Source: Gnetum montanum (lineage: Eukaryota > Streptophyta > Gnetopsida > Gnetales > Gnetaceae). Taken from it: a stretch of 64,000 nt of DNA. This document shows positions 11,481 to 21,890 of the stretch, one piece after another. The position numbers and the translations under genes were made by a program. Position 1 is the first letter of the stretch. Every line of letters begins with the position of its first letter. The stretch lies in contig MNCI01036747.1 of the NCBI GenBank assembly GCA_015680685.1, positions 282,862 through 346,861 of the forward strand. Direction: 5' to 3'. The notes below the pieces were generated by a model, which made no database searches, was not told the origin of the DNA, and saw nothing but the letters and a program-made list of their open reading frames with translations.

Positions 11481-13090
11481 TGAAATGGATTAAAGAGCTA
11501 TTGCACACATGCTCTTATTTAAGGTTAGTCCCACTGAAGCTAATTTAATATAGTTAATTTGAGCTATCTAAGATCTAATTTGGTAGAATGGATTAGTCTA
11601 AGTAGAGTAATTGAAAAAATTCTAAATATTAGCTTTAAATGCTAATGTGTCATTCAGAGGGCTACCTTTACAAAATATAGGATCAAAGCTCAAACTCGCA
11701 TGAAACAATGAACTCCACAAAGAAGAAAAATTCATAGTCTAGCTTAAAACCACAATAGAACTTCCCTTTTTATCTTTGTATAAATATTGCCTTCATAGTT
11801 ACCAATGCAACCAAATTTCCTTAATCTCATTATGTGAGTGCTTGTTCCATAAAATTGTGGTAATTGTTCAAAGAAAAAAGCCAATAAATCTAACTCCATT
11901 GTTATTCCATAAGATCTTTGGTAAAAACTCAAAAATATTTTTTGTGTTAGTACATGCTCTTTAATCCATTAGATTTTACTCTCAATCTTAAATTCTAAAA
12001 CCTCATTTTCCAACAATTTGAACTTAAATCTGAAGATGAAAACTCAAAATCACATTTTGGCCTAGATTTTTATTTTCATTTAATTATGAGCCCTAAATTC
12101 TTTATGGAATATGGGGCCTCTTTTTATGAAAAATTTGAGCTAAACAAACCATTTGAAACCCAAATCTTAAACCCTACTCCATTTATGGTTGAAAGCTAAC
12201 AACACTTAGTATTGATGAAAATTTTTGAATCTTATTTAAAATGATAAAATTAAGGTTTTTTCTCCATTTTAACATATACTTTCATGTTTGATTTTCTTTA
12301 GTATTCTCTAATGTTTTTTTTCATCCAATTCTAATTTGATAATAATCTTGCATTTCTAGCTATCCTTGATTATTTTTCCACTCTAAAATATCAATTTTCT
12401 TAGAACCAATCCTTACATTAAAGTTACCAAATATATAAACATTTTCCTTTAATTTAAATTCTGCTATATCTTATCCTAAATATTGAATAGGATATTTTTT
12501 TGATAAACCTAGCTTTGCATAATATGTTTCATCTCATGGGTGAAAATAACAAAAAATAAGGGATACATGCCATTTTCTCTAAATAATTTTCAACCAAATA
12601 AATTATTTATACTTATTAATATTTTCTATCCTAATTACCTTTTAAAATGTTTGTTTGAAAATAGAAGATAATCCTCCTATGGTCTTTCTTATTTATGAGA
12701 TCTAATACTTGGTACCTTTATTCTACTAAAACTAGGGAAATAAAAAATTTTACAATCTTCTTCTACTTTTCAAGTTTTAATTACTTCAAAAATATCAAAC
12801 TTATTTTAAAACTCAAATATTGTATAATGAAATCATTTAAGTGCTAATGTCACGATCTATATTTAGGAATTCTTAGTACAAAGTGTTTAAGAATTTTTGA
12901 AAATGACCTATTTTTCATTACTGTAATATAATCTATATTTAGAAAAGCTACCTTATCCTTTACTCATGTTGCATTTACTTTTTTTCTTTCTTCTATCTTC
13001 TTTACAAGCTCTTCTTTCATGAGATCTTCATTTATCTAAAAATTTTCTCCTTTCAATTTACTATTATTATACTAAACTTTTCTCCAAGTA
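11481..13090. other. A+T-rich stretch without recognisable gene
   Basis: Short frames only (62 codons at 11744-11932 and 11776-11964, overlapping on opposite strands). No family motif was recognised. Confidence 0.55.
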
Positions 13091-13097
13091 TTTGAAT

Positions 13098-13706
13098 CAC
13101 TAAAGTTAATAATGATATGATGTGGTTTATCACCTTTGAATCCTATCACGTAAAGCTTCAACATGTTAAGAAAATTCTTCAAAAAATGTTTCCTTCTTTG
13201 CAATCATATCATATATAATTACATAATATTATTTTCTCATTTTACAATAAGCTATTTATAAGAAATGTTAATAATTACACTATTATTATATAGTAAATAC
13301 TTATCTAATTTACTCTTGAGGAAGTCATAGAGGATATTAAAAAGCTAGCATCTAGCAAAGTTGTAGATTTAGATGGTTTATATGTAGAATTATTAAAGTG
13401 GGTATGACACTAAATTTAATAATGATATGATGTGGTTTATCACCTTTGAATCCTATCACATGAAGCTTCAACATGTTAAGAAAATTCTTCAACAAATGTT
13501 TCCTTCTTTGCAATCATATCATATATAATTACATAATAATATTTTCTCATTTTACAATAAGCTATTTATAAGAAATGTTAATAATTACACTATTATTATA
13601 TAGTAAATACTTCTCTAATTTACTCTTGAGGAAGTCATAGAGGACATTAAAAAGCTAGCATCTAGCAAAGTTGTAGATTTAGATGGTTTATATGTAGAAT
13701 TATTAA
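13098..13706. repeat. 310-bp tandem duplication at the LINE 5' end
   Basis: Copies 13098-13396 and 13408-13706 begin with CACTAAA, TTAATAATGATATG and end GTAGAATTATTAA. They differ at about six or seven positions. Each ends with the first coding block of the LINE reverse transcriptase (LTLEEVIEDIKKLASSKVV). The first copy is cut off by the duplication, the second runs on into the rest of the domain. Confidence 0.9.
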
Positions 13707-15300
13707 CAAATTAAATTTAGCAAAGGAGAAAGAATTAAATCAACATTGAAAAGCTAATAAAGTTATCTTATTATATAAAAATAGGGTAAAAATAATTTGC
13801 ACAATGATTGAATGATCTTTGTGAGATATTTTTGCTAATTTGTTGGGCGCTCTACTAGAAAAGAGAATCAATTTTTAGGTTGAAGGTAACTAGGTAGTAT
13901 AAGGTGTTAAGTAGATTCAAGATCATTCCACTATTAATCACTTAGTTACTCTTTGACATTACATGGAGTTTGCAAAAATTCCTAATAAAAAAGTTTTTAT
14001 TTGTTTTATTGATTTTACAAAACCATATGATATAGTGATTCCTATAAAACTATGATTGCACTTGCATAAAATTCACCTTCCTTCAGATTTGATTATAATA
14101 TCTAAAAGATTGTATGAAGAAGTGATTACTAAAATTATAGATAGTAATTTAGAGAAAAGATTTCATATCTAGAGAAAACTTTAAGTTAAGCAAGATTATC
14201 CAATTTCTCCAACCAATTTTGGTCTCTTTATTAATGAAATGCAAGAATGGTTGTGTAATAGATAAGATATTCATGCTATTAAAATTGAATCATATGTAGT
14301 GAATCTTCTATTTTATGTAGATGATGCTGCCTTGATCTCCACTACTATAGAAGGTATGTAAAATATGTTGCAAATTTTATAAAATTATTATTATTGATTT
14401 TTTCTTCAAGTGAATATAGATAAAACTAAATTCATGATCTAGAACATAAGAAATACCTATTATAACTTCCATTTTGGATGTACCAATGTGAAAATAATAG
14501 AATTTTTTAAATATTTGGGTCTCATTTATATTAATAATTACATGTGAAGGAAGTGCATCAAAAAATAAATAATAAGAAATTTCAAGGCTCTATATGATTT
14601 CAAAAACAAGTGCAAGGATTTGGGACTTTAAGCTTGGAAGCTTAGAAAATAAATTTTTCAGGCTATCAACTATCCTACTATAATGTATGGATGTGTTTCT
14701 TGGGAACTTGGACTTAGTGCTAAACTTTAGAAAGATAGTGAAAGAGTATAAAATACTTTTATTCTTGATGAATTAAAAATAAATATAAAAACAACTTATC
14801 CAATGTTATTATGTGAATATGATTTATTACTTTTAGAAGTAGTATCCTTCTGCCAATTCATTACACACTCATAACTTGCATATCTTAATGCAAGAAAAAT
14901 TCTCTAAAGTAGTTCTTAAGGATTTACAAGATTGTAGTTGGTATGTTCAAGGGATGCAATTTTGAGAAGTGGGAATATCTCCTGGGGAGGATGTGTAGCA
15001 AAACCCCAAGAATATTTACTAATTAGTAAAGAGAAAGGTTTTAATATAGATGTGGTCTAATGTGAAAGGCAAGAAACAATTTAATTTATGTCATATTAGA
15101 TCTAATAAACTAGATATAGAAACTTGCTATTTCTTGGCTACTATTCTAATGAAGCATAAGAATTCTATCAATAAGCTTTACTTAAGTTATGATCATCTTA
15201 GAATTAAAATTGGAACGTGGATTCAACTACCTAAGAACAACACATTTGTAGGTTGTTTAGGATAGGAGCCCTTGAAGATGAGTTACATGTATTTCTTTCT
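13610..15300 (+). pseudogene. LINE (non-LTR) reverse transcriptase pseudogene
   Basis: Joining plus-strand frames gives the LINE RT blocks in order: LTLEEVIEDIKKLAS with DLDGLYVELLK (start), CEIFLLICWALY, CFIDFTKPYD (block with the first aspartate), GLFINEMQEWL, LLFYVDDAALIST (catalytic YVDD at 14314-14325), VNIDKTKFM and FKYLGLIYINNY. Further on, YLSYDHLRIKIGTWIQLP (about 15180-15240) and a shifted EPLEDELHVFLSC (about 15270-15300) fit the cysteine-histidine tail seen at the end of many LINE ORF2 proteins. No endonuclease was found upstream, so the copy is 5'-truncated, as usual for LINEs. Stops and shifts abound; the longest remaining frame is 15050-15265. Confidence 0.85.
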
Positions 15301-15490
15301 TGTGCTAAGACTACCCATTTGAGATAGCATCATAATGTTACAGCAGAAATATCATATGATTTCTTTTTGAAGTTCTCATTGGTGCTTGGTTAATTTGTAG
15401 AATCTATCTTAATTTTTCATAAAAATGTAATATTTGTTTAATAGATCTAATGGGTCTTTAAACATAATAAAATTTCATTTCATTTTATAT
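15301..15490 (+). other. LINE 3' UTR and tail
   Basis: After the RT remnant the sequence becomes T-rich and ends in GGGTCTTTAAACATAATAAA followed by ATTTCATTTCATTTTA. An AATAAA-like signal is present at the end. This is the probable 3' end of the LINE; no clear poly-A remains. Confidence 0.5.
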
Positions 15491-15874
15491 AATTTCTTCA
15501 TTTAATTTAGAGTTCAAAGATTTACTCATTTGTTTTCTACTCTACGATCCATTTTATTATTATTTATTATTATGTCATCATAGCTTCTAGTTAATTAAAC
15601 ATCACCTCTTGCTTTGCAACTATAATGTCCATCATATGAACAAAAGTTTCAAAGTTACTATTATGGTGATCCACCATTACTGTTTGTTATTTCGTTAGCA
15701 TATTCTTCTTCTTTGGTGTTTCTTTCTATTCTAACATCCATTTAGAAACTATTTCCTACTTTGGAATAAATGTTTCATACTTATTTTCAAAAGCTTTCTT
15801 CCTTTCAAATAAGGCTTTTAGTTGAGTGAGGATCTCTTGTAGTTCACACTCAGTAACTTATACCATATCTAACC
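15491..15874. other. A+T-rich stretch, nothing recognised
   Basis: T-rich sequence with no frame above 60 codons and no motif. Confidence 0.5.
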
Positions 15875-16085
15875 CTTTGCATATCCTCAAAAACCCCTTT
15901 GCACAACCTCAAGAAATCCTTTACATGGACTTATATTTTAATCCTCTGCATAGCATTAGATCCTTTGAATAACCTTGAAAAACCTTAGTCATAGCCTAGA
16001 AAAACTCTTTACAAAGCCTTATATTTTCATCCTCTTTATAGCCTTAGAAAATAACATTAAAAAATCCTTATATTTTAATTCTTAG
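15875..16085. repeat. Degenerate minisatellite (CCTTTGCATAACCTCAAAAA words)
   Basis: About nine units of 20 to 26 bases recur, such as CCCTTTGCATATCCTCAAAAA, CCCTTTGCACAACCTCAAG, CCTTTGAATAACCTTGAAAAA. A second phrase, CTTATATTTTAATCCTC, recurs three times within the array. Confidence 0.6.
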
Positions 16086-16620
16086 AATGGTAATATGGGG
16101 TAGTAGTACTAGTTAATTATATGTGGGTTGAATATTGGACCTTGGTTAGTACTTGGGATTGATACTACTTGCTAGGCAATACTTTGTAGGATCTTGGAGG
16201 ATCAACATTGGGCATAAATCCTTTTTGAAATAATATTTCTATTTTAATTTTTAGAATTGGATATATGTATTTTATTTTAATATTTAGTTACCCATTAGTG
16301 ATCACCTATTAACTAGACACTAGCATACTTTTGTGAGTATAAATACTTGGCAATTCTTCCATTAGAAATAATCCATTTGCTACATTGACATTTAAGAAAT
16401 AAAGCCAAAGAGAAAGATCCTTCCAAATAGGAACAAAGCTACAACCAATCTTACATAACCTTTCATATCTTCATAAGCATTTTCTTTCTATGTTTTCATT
16501 TTGGATCTCATTTGAATCCAACTATTGATCATTTTCCTTCACTTTGGAGATCTTAGTCACATAAGGGTTTCTATCAACAACACTTCATGTGAGGTAGGAA
16601 AATCTACTACAATGCACATT
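16086..16620 (+). promoter_or_regulatory. Promoter/LTR-like stretch with TATA box and AATAAA
   Basis: GAGTATAAATACTTGG has a good plant TATA box at 16338-16345, followed about 60 bases later by AATAAA at 16398-16403. This spacing is typical of a short LTR R region. No matching second LTR and no gene directly downstream were found, so it may be a solo LTR or chance. Confidence 0.3.
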
Positions 16621-18540
16621 TTTGGGTTTTGGATTTGTCAATTAATGCATAATTCAATTTGATGACATGTAATTAGTGAAATGGATCTAGGAATGTATTT
16701 TTATGTAATTTCGTTTAGATTTATATTTCTACTATAATGTCAATGTTCATCACATATTTTACTTAGTTTAACCTAATTTCAATTTAATTAATTTTTGATA
16801 AATTTATAAGTCAATTTATTTAGGATTTTGAGTTGATTTTAGGAATTTTGGACTTGATTCCTTATTCGACTTTAGCATGTAGAAGGAAAACATTTTTGTG
16901 ATGATAGTATGGATCTTGAGGTACTTTTTGACATTCATACAATCATTGCAACCTACATTAGGGATCATGACACAAGTTGTGACATTCTATATGTATCATA
17001 TGAAAATTCCAACATAGGAAATGATGAAGAAAAGAGCTATCATAGCCATTAGGATTTTGCACAAGAAGTTTTGGTACCAAAAATGTAGTTTTGACTTATC
17101 AATTTTGAGAAAGAAGATGGAGAAACCACAATGGTAATCCATGAGGGTATAATCCTACCAATTAAGAAAATATTTAGTGCAACACTAGTGGATTTTGATC
17201 CTTGTTCAATTAGGTAAATTAATTTGGTAAATATTGTAATACATTATATTTCTTGCACTATCTAGTGTTGGATTAGTTTTATGTATTGGTTGCTAACATA
17301 TTCTAGGGAAAGGAGGGTATTGGAACCCCAAAGTAATTATAATATAAGTATATCCATATATAACCCAACATTGCCTGCTAGAGTTGAATCCATAACTTAG
17401 AGATTTCAAATTAAGAGTCTTATAATTAGGATAACATCTTATTACTAACATATTTTGTTTAGTGAAGCTATCATAGAACATCTCATAGTAAGCCACTAGA
17501 TGATTTTGGTGAAACTAGCATAAAGGAAGGATTGTTTAGTTTTAAAGAAACTTTGAAACTTTCTAGAAATCCTTTACTATCTAAAGTAGTGACGATTATG
17601 TTGACTCTTGGTGAAGGATAGAAACTAAGGTAGTATTTAGATTAACCTTGATATAGAGGATAAATAATAATAAATAAGTCTTGTAGTCAGATCCTGATCT
17701 TGGTTTTGGAATTGGAAAAAATATTATTATGTACAATGAGTACACATCTTAACGTTAACATATTTGAAATTAAGAGTGGATGCTAGCTTTTACAAATTAG
17801 GGTTGGATGGTGGTGGAATTCAATTTAGTTATTTTGATCATTTGATGATATTTATTTGATGACTTGAACATTTAGCTTGTATTTTGTACTAACATTTAAG
17901 ATGTAAGAATCCCTATGCATGACTATTTAGCTACCTAGTTCTTAGTTTCAAAATCCTTAAGGAAGTACTTATAATTTATTTTTCTACTCAATTTGTAAAT
18001 TAATGTTTCCTTTGTTTTTTTCTCTCAAGTGAAATAGATGTTTTTGATGAGAATATAGTTGGAGAAGCTTATGCTTAGATTATAATTTATATATTTTTAG
18101 TATTTTTTCAAGTTATCAATTTTGATGTAATTTCTAAACTATAATGTTTAGCTAGCACTTTTGTATTTTTTGTGCCTTGGTAGGCTTAAGAGTGGATATG
18201 TACTTACCTATCTTTAATGTAGGCCTAAATTTACTTTCTATTATTTAAGTTGGTATTTGGTATCAATATGAAAATTAGTTCATGAATCATTTTTTGAAAC
18301 ATTAGTAGCCCAATGCCCTAATTATTTGGCAGATTATATTATTTATTCCAATGTATTAACATTTAGCTATTATAGACTTTTATCTTGGGCAATAGGAACT
18401 ACCAACTATCTTTCTTGGTAAATAAATTAGGTTTTGTATGTAATAAGCTTCTAGCATTATAATTATATATTTAATTTATTTTATAGTTTGTATGCTCCTT
18501 TGCGCCTTTATATTTAATTATAGTATGTAATAGGCTTTTA
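16621..18540. other. A+T-rich stretch without recognisable gene
   Basis: No retroelement or host-gene motif was recognised on either strand; a 67-codon frame at 17293-17496 (minus) has no family likeness. Confidence 0.5.
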
Positions 18541-18628
18541 GCATCTTTAGGATAGATGTCTTCCCAAAAAGATAGATGACTTTCTAGAGACATCTCCCTT
18601 GAAGTGTAGATGTCTCCAGTCCAAAGAA
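18541..18628 (+). repeat. Fragment of element F LTR (5' side copy)
   Basis: This 88-base block, with GGATAGATGTCT and GAGACATCTCCCTTGAAG, matches 28276-28363 with only a few differences. That second copy lies inside the 3' LTR of element F. Neither side of the block is homologous, so it is an LTR island left after deletions of the rest of the 5' LTR and of gag. Confidence 0.75.
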
Positions 18629-18839
18629 ACCAGGAGGTAGTAGTAGCTCATCAAAATTTTAGTGCTTCAAGAGTGAAGAATGGGAACATAAGTAATGAGA
18701 ATGTCCCCTTCACAAGGTAGCCAAGGGCAAAGATGTGCAAACCTTGGAGGTGGAGGAGACATCAAGACAAGATCTTTAGAGAGGTAATCCTAATGTTCAA
18801 AAAATTATGGATGTTTCTAAATTAAATTCTTATGCATTC

Positions 18840-19274
18840 ATGGAGAATGAGAATAGAGGAGATCACCTTGATAGAAAATTTTTGTTTTAGATCGGAGCTA
18901 ATTGTTTTCATACTGGGGAATGGATTCATGTTTTGATTGATGGGAGAGCCCAAGAAAATGTTATTTCTTCTAAGGTAGTTACTAGATTGGGTTTGGTAAC
19001 TAATCCTCATCCAAGACCCTATAAGATGCATTGGTTATTTAAAGATTTTTCCCAAGAGGTTAGGAAACAATCTACATTGATATTTAAAATTGGAAGTTTT
19101 CATGATGTTGTGAGGTGTGATGTGCTTTCAATACATTGTTCTGATGTAATTCTTGGTAGACCTTGGAATTCTGATAATGGTGCTCATTTTGATAAAGCAA
19201 GAAATGTGTGGAGTGTTGTTAGACCTGATGAAATCCATGATTTGATTCCTATGATAGCTGAACAAGTGAGGTAG
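18840..19274 (+). pseudogene. Retropepsin of element F (chromovirus, Del/Tekay-like)
   Basis: The frame ending at 19274 reads GEWIHVLIDGRAQENVISSK, then VTRLGLVTNPHPRPYKMHWL, then IGSFHDVVRCDVLSIHCSDV, then ILGRPWNSDN. This is the chromovirus protease: the usual catalytic block there is IIDGGSCTNVAS, followed by LGLxxxPHPxPYKLxWL and CDVVPMxxxHILLGRPW. The catalytic aspartate remains but the following glycine is arginine (DGR). A 113-codon open frame (18933-19274) survives. It would process the Gag-Pol polyprotein. Confidence 0.85.
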
Positions 19275-20379
19275 AAAAGCTCACTTAATGATTCCTTAAT
19301 CCTTCTATGAGAGAGGGAATATATTAAGGAACATGATGAAATTGATTTTGGTTTTGTTGTTATGACAACAATTGCTACTAACCATGATGATGTGTAAGTT
19401 TAACTTCCTACAAGTGTGCTAGGCTTGAAGGAGAAATTTCCAAAGGTGTTCAAGAAGAAAGATAAAAGGTTTGATGAAGTGAAGATAAATGAGAAAATGA
19501 TTTCTCAAGAATCTCTTATTAAGGAATGGAGTGCTCAATACTCAAAAGTTTAAAAGAAGAAACCAAGAGCTTCATCAAAGATTCATAGTCCAAGATGGTG
19601 TATGTGGCTGATCAAGAAGAGTTATTACCTCATAAGTTATGGGAGGTGAAATATCAATGTCAAAGGAGTGGTAAGGATCAAGGGACTTCTTCTCAAAGCA
19701 TCAAGAGCATAACTATAGGATATGATACTCATTCTTTTTGTAATTGTTCTATACCTTGTAGTGAGGGAAAGAAGATTCTTTACTAAGTTGAGGCTATCTC
19801 ATTAAAGAGAGGAGAGTCTTCTAGCCATGCTATGTGGAAGAATGATTATTTGGATGATGAGTCTAATGTTCAAGCCATGGTGAAGGATCTACCTTTTGAG
19901 TTAATACCTCCAAAGTGGATTATAGAAGCTATTGATGATTTCTTGAAAGAGGAGAAACCATTGGAGTGAGAGACTACTATGTGGAATCTTAAAGCTAGAA
20001 GCTTTTATGAAATTGGACAGCCACATGTTGAAGATTTAGTTGAATCGAATATGGATAAGAGAAGCCATGAAAAGGTAGGTGAGTCTAAGATTTACCTTAC
20101 AAATGGTAGTAATGTCTCTTATGTGGAACCTAGTGTGTTGGGATTCTACTTGTTTACTTTAGCTTTGTAGTGGTTTGTTCCATTATGGTCATGAACATCA
20201 TGATCATTGTGTTGATTATGATGAAGTTTTGAGTTATGTTGTACATGATGAAAGCAATGTGACTTTTGATGCCATTGTTGGTAAGAGTAAGACTAATAAT
20301 GATGAATAACATGAAGAATCTATGTTGTGATTTTAATGGTGAAGGAAGAATGAGTAAGAAACTTCCCAACACCAAAATG
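19275..20379 (+). pseudogene. Element F internal region with RT and RNase H deleted
   Basis: A block near 19400-19490 (LPTSVLGLKEKFPKVFKKK) fits the chromovirus stretch just before RT. No RT or RNase H motif follows; 19550-20380 holds only short frames of unknown origin, and then the integrase tail begins. About 3 kb of normal pol is therefore missing. Confidence 0.5.
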
Positions 20380-20660
20380 AAGAATGTTGAGTTTTGGTAT
20401 GATAAGATTTTTCATGTTATAATTGGAAAAAGCCCATTTGAAGTGGATTATGGATTTTTTCCAAAGATTGTGTATACTTTGAAGAGATTTGATGGTGAAG
20501 CTCAGATTAGTGTTGATTTTGTGCAAGAGATGAGGGATTTCCATGCACAAGTAAAATCAAATTTTAATAAGAAGGCTAAAGAGAAAGTCCTTAAGAGGAA
20601 TGAGGGTAAGTAGAAGCCTAATCTTGCTATTGGTGACTTGGTTTGAGTGCACTTGAAGAA
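20380..20660 (+). pseudogene. Integrase C-terminal part of element F
   Basis: The frame reads IIGKSPFEVDYGFFPKIVY, then ISVDFVQEMRDFHAQVKSNF, NKKAKEKVLKRNEGK and, after a stop, AIGDLVXVHLKKDLRD. This matches the chromovirus integrase end (GKSPFEVVYGxxPxxPLDL, a coiled stretch, then GDxVWVHxRKERFP). The catalytic core is gone. It lies in the 115-codon frame 20266-20613; the first 40 codons of that frame are not related. Confidence 0.8.
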
Positions 20661-20789
20661 GGACTTGAGAGATCTTGTGCACTATCATAGACGCTGATGA
20701 GATCATACATGAAAGCATTGATGAGTTGAGGGGTGCTATTGATTAGTCCAAGTCTTCAATGGAGAAGTAGGAAATCATACTCAAGCAAA

Positions 20790-20940
20790 TGAAACCTTCT
20801 AGCACTTAGGGAGTCAAGAGGAATGAATATTTGATTCATTGGAAGGATCAATCCACTAATGATGCTATATGGATCCATGAGACCAAACTTTTTGAGTGGA
20901 GAATCACTTCTACCCCTACTCCCTTATTCACATGAGTTCA
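20790..20940 (+). pseudogene. Chromodomain remnant of element F
   Basis: The plus strand reads GVKRNEYLIHWKDQSTNDAI and then WIHETKLFEWRI. This fits the C-terminal chromodomain of chromoviruses (xEYLVHWKGxxxxDATWE), which directs integration by binding histone marks. It lies just before the purine-rich stretch and the 3' LTR, in the expected place. Confidence 0.65.
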
Positions 20941-20950
20941 CTTTTTGAAG

Positions 20951-20955
20951 GGTAG
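20951..20955 (+). repeat. Target site duplication of element A, left copy (GGTAG)
   Basis: GGTAG stands immediately before the LTR start TGATGGGATG and again directly after the 3' LTR at 28008-28012. Five bases is the Ty3/gypsy norm. Confidence 0.9.
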
Positions 20956-21744
20956 TGATGGGATGTGATATCGCATATGCGATATCGCGTCCGCTGTGAT
21001 ATCGTAGTGTGTTGCAAAATCTATAAATAAGAGGCAGCGTCCCTTGTTTTTTCATCTAGATCTAGACCCTTAGTGAAACTATGGTAGTTTTACCTCTCCA
21101 TAGATAGAATAATTTCCATGTGCTTGTAGTAGGAGCTCCAAAGTGAACGGATCTTTATTCAAGCAAATATTATACCTGAGCACATGTTTGTGTACAAAAA
21201 TAAAGATGAACTTCTTGGATAAACCTTGCAGTGCATGGAATAGGCTAAATAGGAATTTAATTATTGTTATTTATTGTTCATAATTTAAATGCTTTATTAG
21301 TTAATTAAATCTCTCTCAACCCTTAACTCCTAGTTAAGTGCATTCAGTACAATCGCTTCGAGCATGTGCATTACACTTGGTAATCCCAACAACGAATAGC
21401 ATTAGGTAATCCTAGAAGGTTGCATCGGCTCAGGGTGTGAACAGCAAGTGGGAATCGATACTGATGCTAGGCATTAGAACTTAGTTAGTTAAAGTTAGTT
21501 ACTTAGTTTCTTCACCCTTTCCTCTCTTAGCATAGGCGATAAAACATAAAAGACATAAAAATCACATACCTCATACTTAACCATACAACCGTGACAAATA
21601 CAAGTAAATCTAGGAAGACAATGAATGATTAACCTTAAGTGTTCCATAAGGTGTGTAGGCACTTAGTCTGCGGAGTTCAACTAGATCGCACGTGTAACAC
21701 TAGTATTCATATGGTTGAGTGTAGGGGTACCTCACCACTCATCA
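20956..21744 (+). repeat. Element A 5' LTR
   Basis: Begins TGATGGGATGTGATATCGCA and ends CTCACCACTCATCA (TG...CA). U3 is very short: GATATCGC palindromes up to about 20993, then a TATA box at 21022-21029 (CTATAAATAAGAGG). AATAAA lies at 21199-21204. Later parts contain TTAGTTAGTTAAAGTTAG. The primer site follows directly. Confidence 0.9.
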
Positions 21745-21763
21745 TTGGCGCTGTTGCCAGGGA
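21745..21763 (+). promoter_or_regulatory. Primer binding site of element A (tRNA-Asp type)
   Basis: TTGGCGCTGTTGCCAGGGA follows the LTR directly. It differs at two positions from TGGCGCCGTTGCCGGGGA, the complement of the plant tRNA-Asp 3' end including CCA. Confidence 0.8.
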
Positions 21764-21890
21764 CTAAGTTGTTTGTGCACTAAGTAGAACATAGGAAATT
21801 ATCCACATCATTGGGAAGCTTAAATGAACCCTTAGGGTTAATCAGAAGAAAAATTAAACAATGGTTAATCAGCACACCGAATAAGACACA

